Source: Phycisphaeraceae bacterium
GTDB lineage: Bacteria > Planctomycetota > Phycisphaerae > Phycisphaerales > Zrk34
Reading direction: 5' to 3'
Assembly (NCBI GenBank): GCA_028284925.1
Contig: JANQQT010000153.1
Coordinates: 1-44,311 of the forward strand
Length of the DNA stretch: 44,311 nt
A program made the translations under genes and the position numbers. Below, in pieces: positions 1 through 7,270 of the stretch (its first letter is position 1; every line of letters starts with the position of its first letter). Below the pieces are notes generated by a model that saw only the letters and a program-made list of their open reading frames with translations, made no database searches and had not been told where the DNA came from.

Positions 1-2
1 GC

Positions 3-146
3 CCCGGCACGGCCGACAACTGGGGCTTCCAAACCCTCGCCAACGGCGGCGGCCGATGGGCGCGATTTATTCCCAATCCCAACGGGGCGTCCGTCTACAC
101 CTGGTGGCAATCCAATACCGCCAGCCTGCAGTTCGCAAGCGTCTAA
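3..146 (+). CDS. C-terminal end of a secreted repeat protein (partial)
   Basis: Only the last 47 codons are inside the window; the TAA is at 144-146. The tail has Gly-Gly-Gly-Arg-Trp followed by an aromatic-rich end (YTWW, then LQF), matching the end of the protein at 449-2371 (GGGRWAEI, then FTWYE and IWFQLV). I infer that this is the last repeat of a paralogue, so two related secreted proteins lie in tandem in the same direction. The terminator at 177-211 separates their transcripts. No function can be read from the fragment. Confidence 0.75.
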   Translation, partial: PGTADNWGFQTLANGGGRWARFIPNPNGASVYTWWQSNTASLQFASV

Positions 147-176
147 GATCGTACCAAATACCTCAGAATCTCTTTC

Positions 177-211
177 CATGCTCCGAACCAGACGTTCGGA
201 GCATGTTTTTT
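177..211 (+). terminator. Rho-independent terminator
   Basis: A perfect 12-bp stem (177-188 with 194-205) with a 5-nt loop is followed by six T (206-211). It lies 31 bases after the stop of the gene ending at 146 and ends that transcript. Confidence 0.9.
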
Positions 212-300
212 CATGTGCTGAAACAATCCACTGTCTCGACCGAAAAACGATGTTTTTGACGTAAAAACCCGCCTCCCAATCCACCCAATCCTCGTTATTT

Positions 301-344
301 CTTTGACACTCAACCGTTCCTGATGTATGATTTAAGTGTCAAAG
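301..344 (+). promoter_or_regulatory. Sigma-70-like promoter bracketed by an inverted repeat
   Basis: TTGACA at 303-308 and TATGAT at 326-331 are 17 bases apart, close to the sigma-70 consensus, and point to the gene at 449. A perfect 10-bp inverted repeat (ctttgacact at 301-310, agtgtcaaag at 335-344) brackets it: the left arm contains the -35 and the right arm lies where transcription should start. A repressor operator is a natural inference. The rest of the gap from 147 to 448 holds the terminator above and no gene that I can see. Confidence 0.65.
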
Positions 345-448
345 CACGCTTGTCGTACCGCGAGCTGAGGAGAGACGAATTCGCACCCAATTCAGCCCAC
401 GAAGCTCAAGTCTTGCTTATGTTTTGAAATGGAAGAGAGAGGCCTGAA

Positions 449-2371
449 ATGAGCATATTTCGCACACTTTGCCGATCAATCGGCCGTGTTGTCTCCGGGT
501 CGCGCCCGCGCTCCGGACGCACCAGAATGCCACACACCCTCGCAAGCTCACACCGCCGATTTAACTCTCTCGAATCCCTTGAAGACCGCACGCTGTTCTC
601 CTTCACAGCCTTCGACCAACTCGCCCTCGAACTCATCAACCGCGCACGCCTCAACCCCATCGCCGAAGTCCAACGCACCAACCTCGGCAATGATCAACAA
701 ACACTCCTCCAACGCCTGAACACCGGCGTCGCCCCCAACCAACAAATCACTGCTGATCCCAAGGAACCTCTTGTCCTTTCCAACGATCTCATCACCACCG
801 CCGAAACACGCACCAACGATCAGCTCACCGCTCAAACCATTGACACCCCCATTCTCGACATCGAAAATATCAAATGGGGTGGCACTTCAGGCCAGCTCAA
901 CACCCAGTCCGTTGTCGAACAACAATCCCACATCGGCTCATTCCTCTCGACGCGCGACCGAGTCATCATGCTCAACCAGAACTTCAACGAAATTGGCATC
1001 TCCGTCGGTGAGGGCGTCATTACCGCATCCATGATCGACTTCAATGCCGCTGTAGTCACGTCACGCTACGCCTCAACCAGCGCCGATCCCAAACTCACCG
1101 GCGTCGCCTACGATGACAACGCCATACTTGATGACGACTTCTATTCCCCAGGCGAAGAACTTGCCGGACTCACCATTACCGCCATCAACAACAACACCCA
1201 GGCGGAAACTTCCACAACGACCACAAATACCGGCTACTACGACCTTACTCTCGCATCCGGCACATACACCATCGTCGTCACCGGTGCCGCTCTGGGTCAG
1301 CAGATGCAGATCACCACGGAAAACGTCGTCATCGTCGACCGTAACGTCAAAGTCGACTTCCTCCTCGAACAAGCCGTCTCCAACGACATGCCACGCGAAC
1401 ACCAACTCGCCGGTGGCCTCTCCAACGCCATCCAGTTCGACGCCGCGGGCAATCTATACACGGCATTCCACGACACCACCGATGGCACACTCAAGTTTGC
1501 CACACGCGATGCCAACGCCGTCTGGTCCGCAAACTCCATCATCGATAACACCTCAGGTGAAGTCGGTATCTATGTCGACATGGCCCTCGATTCCAACGGT
1601 CTCCCCGGTGTCGCATACTACGATGCCGAAAACGGTGACCTCAAATACGCCAAATTCGACGGAGCCAACTGGGCCGTCGAAACAGTCCACGCCAAACGCA
1701 CGGTAGGCCTCTATCCATCGCTCGCGTTCGACGCCTCCGACAATCCCGCCATCACCTACTACCACAAGACTAACGGCGATGCCCTCTTCGCAACCAAAAT
1801 GAACGGGGCCTGGGAAATCAGCACTGTCGAAGCAACCGATGACGTTGGCCGCTACACGTCACTCGCCATGAACCCCAACACCAATCGCTGGTCCGTCGCC
1901 TACGAAAACACCACCGACGGCCGATTTCGATATGCCGACCAAACCGACGGCGGTACATTCATCGCCCAAACCATTGATCCAACCATCGGAGGCGGCGGCT
2001 TCACCTCACTTTCCTTCGACACCCTCGGCAACGCGGCCGTAACCTACTATGACTCCTTCAACGCCGATCTCAAATTCGCTCAACTCAACGGCGGAACATG
2101 GAATTCGCAGACCATCGCTCAGAAAAACTCTCAGGGACTCTACACCAACCTCATCTTTGATAACAACAACAATGCCACCATCATCTACTTCAACAAGACC
2201 AACGACTCACTCGTCCGTGTCAACGATGACGGTTCCCGCGCCAACTGGGTTTTCACTGCAGAAGCCACAGGCGGCGGCCGATGGGCCGAAATCGCAGTCA
2301 ACGCGCAAGGACAACTCGCATTCACCTGGTACGAAACCTCCACCGAGTCAATCTGGTTCCAGCTAGTCTGA
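449..2371 (+). CDS. Secreted protein: CAP-like N-domain, SdrD-B-like domain, propeller-type repeats
   Basis: This is a 640-aa protein. Residues 44-50 (LEDRTLF) are the tag seen near the N-termini of many large secreted planctomycete proteins, after a basic region; it is thought to mark export. Residues about 53-205 begin with FDQLALELINRAR, reminiscent of CAP/SCP (allergen V5/Tpx-1) domains. Residues about 213-305 look like an SdrD-B/carboxypeptidase-regulatory beta-sandwich (LTGVAYDD, then GYYDLTLASGTYTI). From about 315 to the end there are six or seven repeats of about 48 residues (for example YTSLAMN, FTSLSFD, YTNLIFD, each followed by a Tyr-rich strand), suggesting a beta-propeller. ATG 449 follows a purine-rich ggaagagagagg at 431-442. 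The role is unknown; an extracellular surface or binding protein is likely. Confidence 0.85.
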   Translation: MSIFRTLCRSIGRVVSGSRPRSGRTRMPHTLASSHRRFNSLESLEDRTLFSFTAFDQLALELINRARLNPIAEVQRTNLGNDQQTLLQRLNTGVAPNQQITADPKEPLVLSNDLITTAETRTNDQLTAQTIDTPILDIENIKWGGTSGQLNTQSVVEQQSHIGSFLSTRDRVIMLNQNFNEIGISVGEGVITASMIDFNAAVVTSRYASTSADPKLTGVAYDDNAILDDDFYSPGEELAGLTITAINNNTQAETSTTTTNTGYYDLTLASGTYTIVVTGAALGQQMQITTENVVIVDRNVKVDFLLEQAVSNDMPREHQLAGGLSNAIQFDAAGNLYTAFHDTTDGTLKFATRDANAVWSANSIIDNTSGEVGIYVDMALDSNGLPGVAYYDAENGDLKYAKFDGANWAVETVHAKRTVGLYPSLAFDASDNPAITYYHKTNGDALFATKMNGAWEISTVEATDDVGRYTSLAMNPNTNRWSVAYENTTDGRFRYADQTDGGTFIAQTIDPTIGGGGFTSLSFDTLGNAAVTYYDSFNADLKFAQLNGGTWNSQTIAQKNSQGLYTNLIFDNNNNATIIYFNKTNDSLVRVNDDGSRANWVFTAEATGGGRWAEIAVNAQGQLAFTWYETSTESIWFQLV

Positions 2372-2443
2372 CGCAACCGCGCGGTACAACCACACAGTAA
2401 TAGTCGCTCAAGCCGCCCAGCAAGTTTTTTCCCAAACACCTCC

Positions 2444-2483
2444 AAACACCCGATTCGCAAACTCGCGTTTTCGGGTGTTTTTT
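2444..2483 (+). terminator. Rho-independent terminator
   Basis: A 10-bp stem (aaacacccga at 2444-2453 with tcgggtgttt at 2471-2480) runs into a T tract of six. It lies 73 bases after the stop codon of the 640-aa gene. Confidence 0.8.
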
Positions 2484-2519
2484 CATAACGCCTATGCTTG
2501 GACACCCACATAGAATGAA

Positions 2520-2840
2520 CTGATATCCCACACTATCAACATAGAGTCCAACACGCCCGATCCCGGAATACTCAAAATTGGCGAAAAGGTCCACTTCATC
2601 GCACTCCCCGATGAATGGTCAAAACTCAATGCGCACATTACGACAGAAATGTTGGATTTCATGAAACAGATGATCAAGCGTACCTGGCCGTCACGCATCT
2701 ATGAGATTGATGAAGTCGGAAGCCTCTGGATTGTCGCCCGCCTCGACAACAAAGGCTCATACGAATATCACTATCGGGACATCACCGAATCCGCCGGCTG
2801 GTGCCTCGTCAAACCGCGCAATCCGCCACAACAACCCTAA
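2520..2840 (+). CDS. Small soluble protein; start codon unclear
   Basis: The reading frame is open from the TAG at 2511 to the TAA after 2837 and encodes a convincing small protein (KIGEKVHFIALPDEWSKL, then RIYEIDEVGSLWIVARL, then YEYHYRDI and GWCLVKP). No ATG, GTG or TTG lies in frame before ATG 2649, yet the segment upstream of that ATG reads like protein. Possible starts are CTG at 2520 or an ATA/ATC codon just after it; the alternative is ATG 2649 (63 aa), which would drop the well-formed N-terminal part. I do not recognise a named family. It lies between the terminator at 2483 and the DUF6868-like gene, same strand. Confidence 0.55.
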   Translation: MISHTINIESNTPDPGILKIGEKVHFIALPDEWSKLNAHITTEMLDFMKQMIKRTWPSRIYEIDEVGSLWIVARLDNKGSYEYHYRDITESAGWCLVKPRNPPQQP

Positions 2841-2903
2841 TCTCGCTATATCGCGAACCCCAGCTCCGCCTCAATTCGTATCAATAGAGGAAGGAGCTAC
2901 ATC

Positions 2904-3146
2904 ATGGACATACAAACCCTCACAACCTTCTTCATGTGGGCCACCATCCTCGGCGTCGGCATGATGATCTACTGGAGCATCATGCTCATCTGCTGCCCCA
3001 ATTTCATCTACCGCTTCCACAGCAAATGGTTCCCCATGCCACGTGAAACTTGGAACATCGTCATCTACGCCTTCCTCGGCCTATACAAAATCGTCCTCAT
3101 CACACTCATCATCATCCCCTACATCGCTTTGCTGATCATCAGGTAA
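2904..3146 (+). CDS. DUF6868-like small membrane protein
   Basis: This 80-aa protein has two hydrophobic segments (about residues 8-29 and 54-78) flanking a short loop with YRFHSKWFPMPRETW. The layout and the YRxHxxWFxxxRE motif fit the DUF6868 family as I remember it; its function is unknown. A clear Shine-Dalgarno (aggaaggag, 2887-2895) precedes ATG 2904. It is the last intact gene before the tRNA-derived repeat that opens the accessory block. Confidence 0.8.
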   Translation: MDIQTLTTFFMWATILGVGMMIYWSIMLICCPNFIYRFHSKWFPMPRETWNIVIYAFLGLYKIVLITLIIIPYIALLIIR

Positions 3147-3183
3147 CCACTCCCAACCAATCAACATATCCTTCTCATCAAAG

Positions 3184-3280
3184 AAAAAACCCTCGAAATT
3201 CAGTTTGAGGCTGAAAAACAAGGGTTTTTCCAATCGGGGCGGCAAGATTCGAACTCGCGACCTCTTGACCTCCAGTCAAG
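3184..3280 (-). repeat. Left attachment-type repeat: 3' part of tRNA-Pro plus its terminator
   Basis: This 97-bp segment matches 19461-19557 at 94 of 97 positions. Read on the minus strand it holds tRNA-Pro nucleotides from the anticodon stem (CTTGA) to the discriminator, then the tRNA terminator hairpin. The match to the tRNA stops at 3280, immediately 5' of the anticodon stem, and the D-arm and 5' acceptor strand are missing, so it cannot make a tRNA. One difference lies in the anticodon (T at 3271). Such a partial 3' duplicate is what remains after an element integrates into a tRNA gene and restores it on its other side. Confidence 0.85.
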
Positions 3281-3328
3281 GGAAAGTTTGCCAAGATATT
3301 CGATGGAAACGATTATTATCTTGACAAA

Positions 3329-3349
3329 CTGAACAAATACTGAACAAAA
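3329..3349 (+). repeat. Two 10-bp repeats near the left end, possible integrase arm sites
   Basis: ctgaacaaat at 3329-3338 and ctgaacaaaa at 3340-3349 are spaced by 11 bp. The same 10-mer occurs three times at 19387-19418 near the right end. Short repeats in phase with the helix turn just inside both attachment sites resemble arm-type binding sites of tyrosine integrases. Confidence 0.55.
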
Positions 3350-3449
3350 ACTGTCGGTCGGATAGGTGTTGGATCGGGATGGTTGGCAGGTTAGCGTAAG
3401 CGATTGAGGATGGCAAGGGCCTGGCCCGTGGCGGAGAGGGTGAGTTGCG

Positions 3450-3857
3450 ATGATGGTGCGCTCGAGGTACGATCGAGACATGGACACTCCCAAAAGCCCC
3501 CCTGGATTCATGGCCGGACTGCGGACGCCTCGTACCATCACCATTTACGCGCATCACATCCAGTCGCTCCGCGAAGGCATGAGCAGGTGTATGGCGAACG
3601 AAGAGAAGCCATTGGTGTCAAAGTTCAAGACGGGTCCGCTGGACGGCATACGGGCCCACAGAGGCGAGCCGGAGCAGAGGCTAAGTATATGTAATAACTT
3701 CGACGATACCGGAGCGGTGGCTGTGATATACGCGTGGAACGAGCGTGGGGAGTGCTGGGTGTTTGAAGAATGGAGTTCCCCGGGGACTCCGTGGGCGAGG
3801 TTTAGGGTGCGGGGTGGGGACTGGCCTCAAATGAGAATGCGATTGCTGCGGAGATGA
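3450..3857 (+). CDS. Unrecognised small protein, paralogue of 23547-23891
   Basis: This 135-aa protein contains LVSKFKTGPLDGIRAHRG, CNNFDD and CWVFE, all conserved in the minus-strand protein at 23547-23891. The shared part starts near residue 27 (ITIYAHH) and ends near residue 108; the N- and C-terminal ends differ. Basic and aromatic residues are frequent and no signal peptide or membrane segment is visible. ATG 3450 has gagagggtgag upstream; a second ATG at 3480 lacks one. The 3' end overlaps the convergent gene 3802-4029 by 56 bases. The function is unknown. Related copies on both segments show common ancestry of the cargo. Confidence 0.65.
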   Translation: MMVRSRYDRDMDTPKSPPGFMAGLRTPRTITIYAHHIQSLREGMSRCMANEEKPLVSKFKTGPLDGIRAHRGEPEQRLSICNNFDDTGAVAVIYAWNERGECWVFEEWSSPGTPWARFRVRGGDWPQMRMRLLRR

Positions 3858-4104
3858 GCACGCACGCAACGCCAATGCCAAGCAGGGCATTTCCCGTTTT
3901 CTTTCGATGCTCTTTCGAAGTGAACAGCCAAAGAAACATCATCATTATCCCAAGCCAAAAGAGAAGGGGGATAACGAAAAACGGGAACGTCAATAGAGTG
4001 ATGCTACCCATGTCCGAAGCAAGTACCATGCTTAATGTTAGCGTTATCGCATTCTACCGTCTCTGGCGGCCGAGGCGGAAGGAGGCGAGGTTTAGGGTGA
4101 GGGG
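3794..4104 (+). repeat. 21-bp direct repeat pair flanking a small membrane gene
   Basis: ggcgaggtttagggtg followed by c/a and gggg occurs at 3794-3814 and 4084-4104 with one mismatch. The copies are 290 bp apart. In both, the plus-strand frame reads Ala-Arg-Phe-Arg-Val-Arg-Gly, and in the second a stop follows. The segment between them contains the small gene 3802-4029, so it may have been inserted or duplicated there. Confidence 0.6.
3802..4029 (-). CDS. Small two-helix membrane protein
   Basis: This 75-aa protein has two hydrophobic stretches (about residues 9-35 and 48-66) separated by a basic loop (TSKEHRKKTG). I see no good Shine-Dalgarno before the ATG at 4029; an internal ATG seven codons in is the alternative start. 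It lies between the two 21-bp repeats and overlaps the end of the opposite-strand gene 3450-3857. No family is recognised. It is one of several small membrane proteins in this segment. Confidence 0.5.
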   Translation of the reverse strand: MVLASDMGSITLLTFPFFVIPLLFWLGIMMMFLWLFTSKEHRKKTGNALLGIGVACVLISAAIAFSFEASPHPAP

Positions 4105-4956
4105 TTAGTCGTCGTCGGGTTGTTCGAGTTGCTGCTTGGCGTCAATAATATAGCTCATGGGGTTGTGGATCTTGAGGATGTCAAGTTGGCGAGAACGCCT
4201 GCTTAGACGCAAAGCAACTTTTAATCCTGCCTTTGCCAAATATTTACCAGCGACCCCAAAAATGCTATCAACACTTGACCAATCGCCATCTTCTAGTGAA
4301 AGGATCTTGGAGATGTCTCCTTCCGTGATCTTGAATCCTCCTCTTTTGGCCATATCAATTACTCTTTCCGTCTCTTCGAGCAGCTTGTAGATACTTCGCT
4401 CAATCTCGCTCGTAGACTTACCCCTAAATTTCACATCCAGAAAGGTGCGTAACCTGCGAAGTCGTTTGGTGAACTGCTTGTTTTTTCGGAATTCCAGTAT
4501 CTGATCCCAAGACGCCTCCGATACGTCAATCAACTGAAGATTTGCAAGAGTGACCATAATGCTGTCGTGTGCACCACCATGTTCGTCAGCAACAAATGGT
4601 GGCAAAGGCTTTGGCGGAATGAGCCAAGGGCTGTTCTGAATACTGTATTTCTCCAGGAATCGCTTAAAACCGCGAAGTTGAGTATCCTGGCTTGCTTTTA
4701 TAAACCCATCAGGTGACTCGTTATCCAGCTTCAACAATTTCAACGCATGAAAGCTGCATGCGACTAACGCAAATTCTTCAGTTGCTTCGCCACGAGAGTC
4801 TTGAATGAAATTAGGCGCGATACTCTGAAGAATGCTTTTTCTTTGTGATTCTGAAAAACAATCAACAAACAGAATCACATAGTTAAAGTACAGAGATGCT
4901 TGCTTGGAGTCCTGGCACAAGTTCAACACAATTGTCTGCTTGGTTTTACTTGTCAA
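4105..4956 (-). CDS. Unrecognised soluble protein, end of the duplicated-module operon
   Basis: This is a 283-aa protein with no signal peptide or clear membrane helix. The middle carries SWDQILEFRKNKQF and RLRRLRTFL followed by helices, a motif I associate with several uncharacterised proteins but cannot name. The N-terminal third looks alpha/beta. The start is most likely TTG at 4956, because gaggttcgg lies just upstream and no ATG fits better. It begins 14 bases after the stop of 4971-5399 on the same strand, so it probably belongs to the same operon as the two-gene modules upstream. The region is more AT-rich than the flanking core genes. Confidence 0.65.
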   Translation of the reverse strand: MTSKTKQTIVLNLCQDSKQASLYFNYVILFVDCFSESQRKSILQSIAPNFIQDSRGEATEEFALVACSFHALKLLKLDNESPDGFIKASQDTQLRGFKRFLEKYSIQNSPWLIPPKPLPPFVADEHGGAHDSIMVTLANLQLIDVSEASWDQILEFRKNKQFTKRLRRLRTFLDVKFRGKSTSEIERSIYKLLEETERVIDMAKRGGFKITEGDISKILSLEDGDWSSVDSIFGVAGKYLAKAGLKVALRLSRRSRQLDILKIHNPMSYIIDAKQQLEQPDDD

Positions 4957-4970
4957 TACCGAACCTCAAA

Positions 4971-5399
4971 TTACTTTTTAGGCGTCATCATGGACATTAT
5001 CGCCCGAGCCGTCACGCACCACCCATGATGTAGGTAAGTCCTAATCATGTCAGACAGGTGCTCTTTTGCCTTAGGCTCGGAGACTTCATCATCGCCTTCT
5101 TCTGAAATGCCAGACTTCCCCTCATGCTTGACTTCTTCACGTGCGCGAGCCAGTTCATCCAGCAACTTTGCAACGTCTTCCTTCGCACGCGTTTCAAGCT
5201 GTTCGTCGGCTATTGCCCGCTCTTCCTCGAAGAATATTCTATCAGTATCAACTTCGAGCATGCTATAGTCCTTGCAGGCACGTTCCTGGTTGATTTCGCG
5301 CCCAATTATCTCCTTAATGTCTCGGAGAATATTGGGATTGTCTCTAGCATTTCGAGCGCTTATTCTTATCTTAATTTTTCGCTCGGGAGTGTCGCTCAT
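4971..5399 (-). CDS. Module small partner, copy 1
   Basis: This 142-aa charged protein is a clear paralogue of 6031-6402. Shared features are the start (MSD-P-RK-KI-I-RN), the segment DEQLETRAK near the middle, and a C-terminal stretch with GW-VT-A. The middle is rich in Glu, Lys and Arg and probably forms a coiled coil. Its ATG overlaps the stop of the upstream gene by four bases (5396-5399), implying translational coupling. I know of no named family. The strict pairing with the gene before it in both copies suggests that the two products act together. Confidence 0.7.
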   Translation of the reverse strand: MSDTPERKIKIRISARNARDNPNILRDIKEIIGREINQERACKDYSMLEVDTDRIFFEEERAIADEQLETRAKEDVAKLLDELARAREEVKHEGKSGISEEGDDEVSEPKAKEHLSDMIRTYLHHGWCVTARAIMSMMTPKK

Positions 5400-5980
5400 G
5401 ATGCTACTTCCCCTTCAACGTCACTTGTAATTTCAATTGCATCCACTTTTACTCCGTGACCTCTGCGACCGCGGTGATAATTATCTGCCCCCTCACTTAA
5501 TGCCAACACCATATCGATAATCTTTTCATCAGTCTCGCCCGGTGGTATGTAAACAGTTAATTCAAGCTGTTGGGGCGCCATGTCTGGGAAAGCACTCTGA
5601 GCGACTGGTGTCCAATCCGACCAATCATTTGCACGAGATTGCGATAACAAGTGATCTGCGTCCTGCATAATAAGCAATTTAATATCGACACTCTTCTCCA
5701 ACTTATCAATACTTGATATGTATGCGCATACAAAGCAGACGATTGAAAAACTCACTTCATGAGCATCAAAATCGGTAATGTCGACAGATGTGTGACCTTC
5801 AGCATAAAAATTTGCGATATCTCTCATCTCCTGCAATCCCGCAACACATTCCTCTTTCATGTCTTCCGCTTCGAGCCACTCTGCAACGCGCGATGCACAA
5901 CGTGCAGCCAGCGCCATACGCGCACGGCGCGGAAGCTGCTCAATGATTGCAGTGATTCTGTCCTCAAACTGACGATCCAT
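5396..5980 (-). CDS. LP-AR-VA-ARCA domain protein, short form, copy 1
   Basis: This 194-aa protein opens with an amphipathic segment (IIEQLPRRARMALAARCASRV) shared with 6399-7127, 9348-10823, 10888-12351 and the remnant at 23443. A helical middle is followed by DWSDWTPVAQSAFPDM (equivalent to the FGPMWP site of the others) and a C-terminal 60 residues with predicted alpha/beta pattern (LELTVYIPPGETDEKI, then ADNYHRGRRGHGVKVDAIEI). The C-terminal part matches that of 6399-7127. It has no membrane segment. ATG 5980 follows gaggttcagga. First gene of module copy 1; the 3' end overlaps 4971-5399 by four bases. Function unknown. Confidence 0.7.
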   Translation of the reverse strand: MDRQFEDRITAIIEQLPRRARMALAARCASRVAEWLEAEDMKEECVAGLQEMRDIANFYAEGHTSVDITDFDAHEVSFSIVCFVCAYISSIDKLEKSVDIKLLIMQDADHLLSQSRANDWSDWTPVAQSAFPDMAPQQLELTVYIPPGETDEKIIDMVLALSEGADNYHRGRRGHGVKVDAIEITSDVEGEVAS

Positions 5981-6030
5981 TCCTGAACCTCGCCATCGCT
6001 TTCGACATTATACGCACGCTACCCCCCACT

Positions 6031-6402
6031 CTATTCCTTCCGCCCCACCACCGCATCCGTAATCGCATGAACAGTGACGTACCAGCCAGCCTTAATCATT
6101 GACAACGCCCTATTAAACAGCCCCTTCTTCTCAGGTCGACTCTCAGGCTCCGCTCCACCCGGCTCGGCCACACGCTTCGCCTTCTCATCCAGCCGCTCTT
6201 TGATCTCCCCCTTGGCGCGTGTTTCAAGCTGCTCATCAGGCAGCATCGCGTTCGCGGACTCTTCGGATAGCGACTGATCGATATGGACCTCCAGATCCTC
6301 TTCCGGAAACTGATTTGCCACCTTGCGGAGTAATCTCGGATCAGCCTTTCGATTGCGCTGATTTATGACGATCTTGACCTTTCGACGAGGTTTGTCACTC
6401 AT
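6031..6402 (-). CDS. Module small partner, copy 2
   Basis: This is a 123-aa paralogue of 4971-5399 with the same opening (MSD-P-RRKVKI-I-RN), the DEQLETRAK segment near residues 55-63 and a C-terminal amphipathic end (MIKAGWYVTVHAITD). The central region is charged and low in complexity. It overlaps the upstream gene by four bases (6399-6402), as in copy 1. The next module starts only about 50 bases downstream (start codon at 5980), so all five genes from 7127 to 4105 may form one transcript. Confidence 0.7.
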   Translation of the reverse strand: MSDKPRRKVKIVINQRNRKADPRLLRKVANQFPEEDLEVHIDQSLSEESANAMLPDEQLETRAKGEIKERLDEKAKRVAEPGGAEPESRPEKKGLFNRALSMIKAGWYVTVHAITDAVVGRKE

Positions 6403-7127
6403 GACGTCACCTCCGCCATCACTTCAGACTCAATTTCAAGCGTGTCGATATCAAGCCCTTCACCGCCGATCGATCGGTGATAGTCGTCCATCTCGCCCAC
6501 GAGGTCACTGAGTCGGCTGACAAACTCGTCGTCGCTCATGCCTTCTGGGCAGACAAGTTCGAGTTCGAGGGCTTTGGGGACACCTTTAAAGCGCGCCCAA
6601 GCAGGAGGACCGTCGGGCCACATAGGGCCAAAGGCAGTCACAGGAACAGGCGTCCTGTCAGACCAGCCACCCTCCTTAGCGAGACGGAGGAGCTGCTCAG
6701 CATCCCTTAATATATAGCGAGCATTTGCAGCGTCAATAGAAGCAGCGGCATTGACGACACTAACGGTAAAGGTGGCCGTCGCGCCGTGCTGAAATCCGAT
6801 ACTGCATATTGCGGCATCAATAGCACCAGAGACAGCATAGGCGGCAGCGTTCGCAGCTGAAACTTGAACGGAGGCGACGCCGGCGGCCTTGACGCTGGCA
6901 GCGAAAGCAGTCGCGCTGCTAAGTGAGACTGTTGAGCCGAAGGTATGCGCTTCCGCTGTATTAATAGCAGAATCTACATCACGTACGAACTTTTTCTCCG
7001 TATCCCATGACTTGAACACAGGGATAACTCTTTTGGCGCACCTTACCGCCAGCGCAACCCGCGCTGTCGTAGGTAATTTATCCACAATTCTCTCAATCTC
7101 TTGTTCAAACTTCTCTACTTCGTCCAT
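6399..7127 (-). CDS. LP-AR-VA-ARCA domain protein, short form, copy 2
   Basis: This protein has 242 aa from the ATG at 7127, which has ggagg seven bases upstream; an in-frame extension to 7154 has no such site. Domain order: N-terminal helical motif (IVDKLPTTARVALAVRCAKRV), an alanine-rich helical stretch of about 90 residues, the site GWSDRTPVPVTAFGPMWPDG, and a C-terminal alpha/beta part ending DDYHRSIGGEGLDIDTLEI. Short proteins with a similar YHR-x-GG-GL ending occur near bacterial conflict genes as I recall; I cannot verify that. It is the first gene of the five-gene minus-strand cluster. Confidence 0.7.
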   Translation of the reverse strand: MDEVEKFEQEIERIVDKLPTTARVALAVRCAKRVIPVFKSWDTEKKFVRDVDSAINTAEAHTFGSTVSLSSATAFAASVKAAGVASVQVSAANAAAYAVSGAIDAAICSIGFQHGATATFTVSVVNAAASIDAANARYILRDAEQLLRLAKEGGWSDRTPVPVTAFGPMWPDGPPAWARFKGVPKALELELVCPEGMSDDEFVSRLSDLVGEMDDYHRSIGGEGLDIDTLEIESEVMAEVTS

Positions 7128-7218
7128 ACCATACCTCCCTATTAACCACCCCAATTATATGAATCCCCCACCCACCAGACCATAGGTTTACAGTGTCGCA
7201 AATATTTTTTATCCACAA
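7078..7218 (+). promoter_or_regulatory. Two DnaA-box-like sequences
   Basis: TTATCCACAA, the consensus DnaA box, occurs at 7078-7087 (inside the start of the 6399-7127 gene) and at 7209-7218, both on the plus strand and both followed by TTC. A third exact copy is at 17565-17574. The surrounding gap is AT-rich. Two boxes do not make an origin, but they could serve element replication or regulation. Confidence 0.4.
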
Positions 7219-7231
7219 TTCAATTTATGGC

Positions 7232-7259
7232 TTGACAAACAAAACAACAACGCTAGGGT
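7232..7259 (+). promoter_or_regulatory. Probable promoter for the leader and gene at 7385
   Basis: TTGACA at 7232-7237 and TAGGGT at 7254-7259 are separated by 16 bases. Transcription would begin near 7266-7268, just before the first copy of the leader repeat at 7271. The -10 is weak (TA---T). Confidence 0.45.
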
Positions 7260-7270
7260 GTTGCACAGTC

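Noticed and set aside
1113..1706. Alternative frame of 197 codons in the 640-aa gene
   Set aside because: Thr/Ser/Pro-rich shadow frame; the used frame has the tag and repeat structure.
3184..3280. A second functional tRNA-Pro
   Set aside because: The D-arm and 5' acceptor strand are absent and the anticodon is altered; it is only the 3' part.
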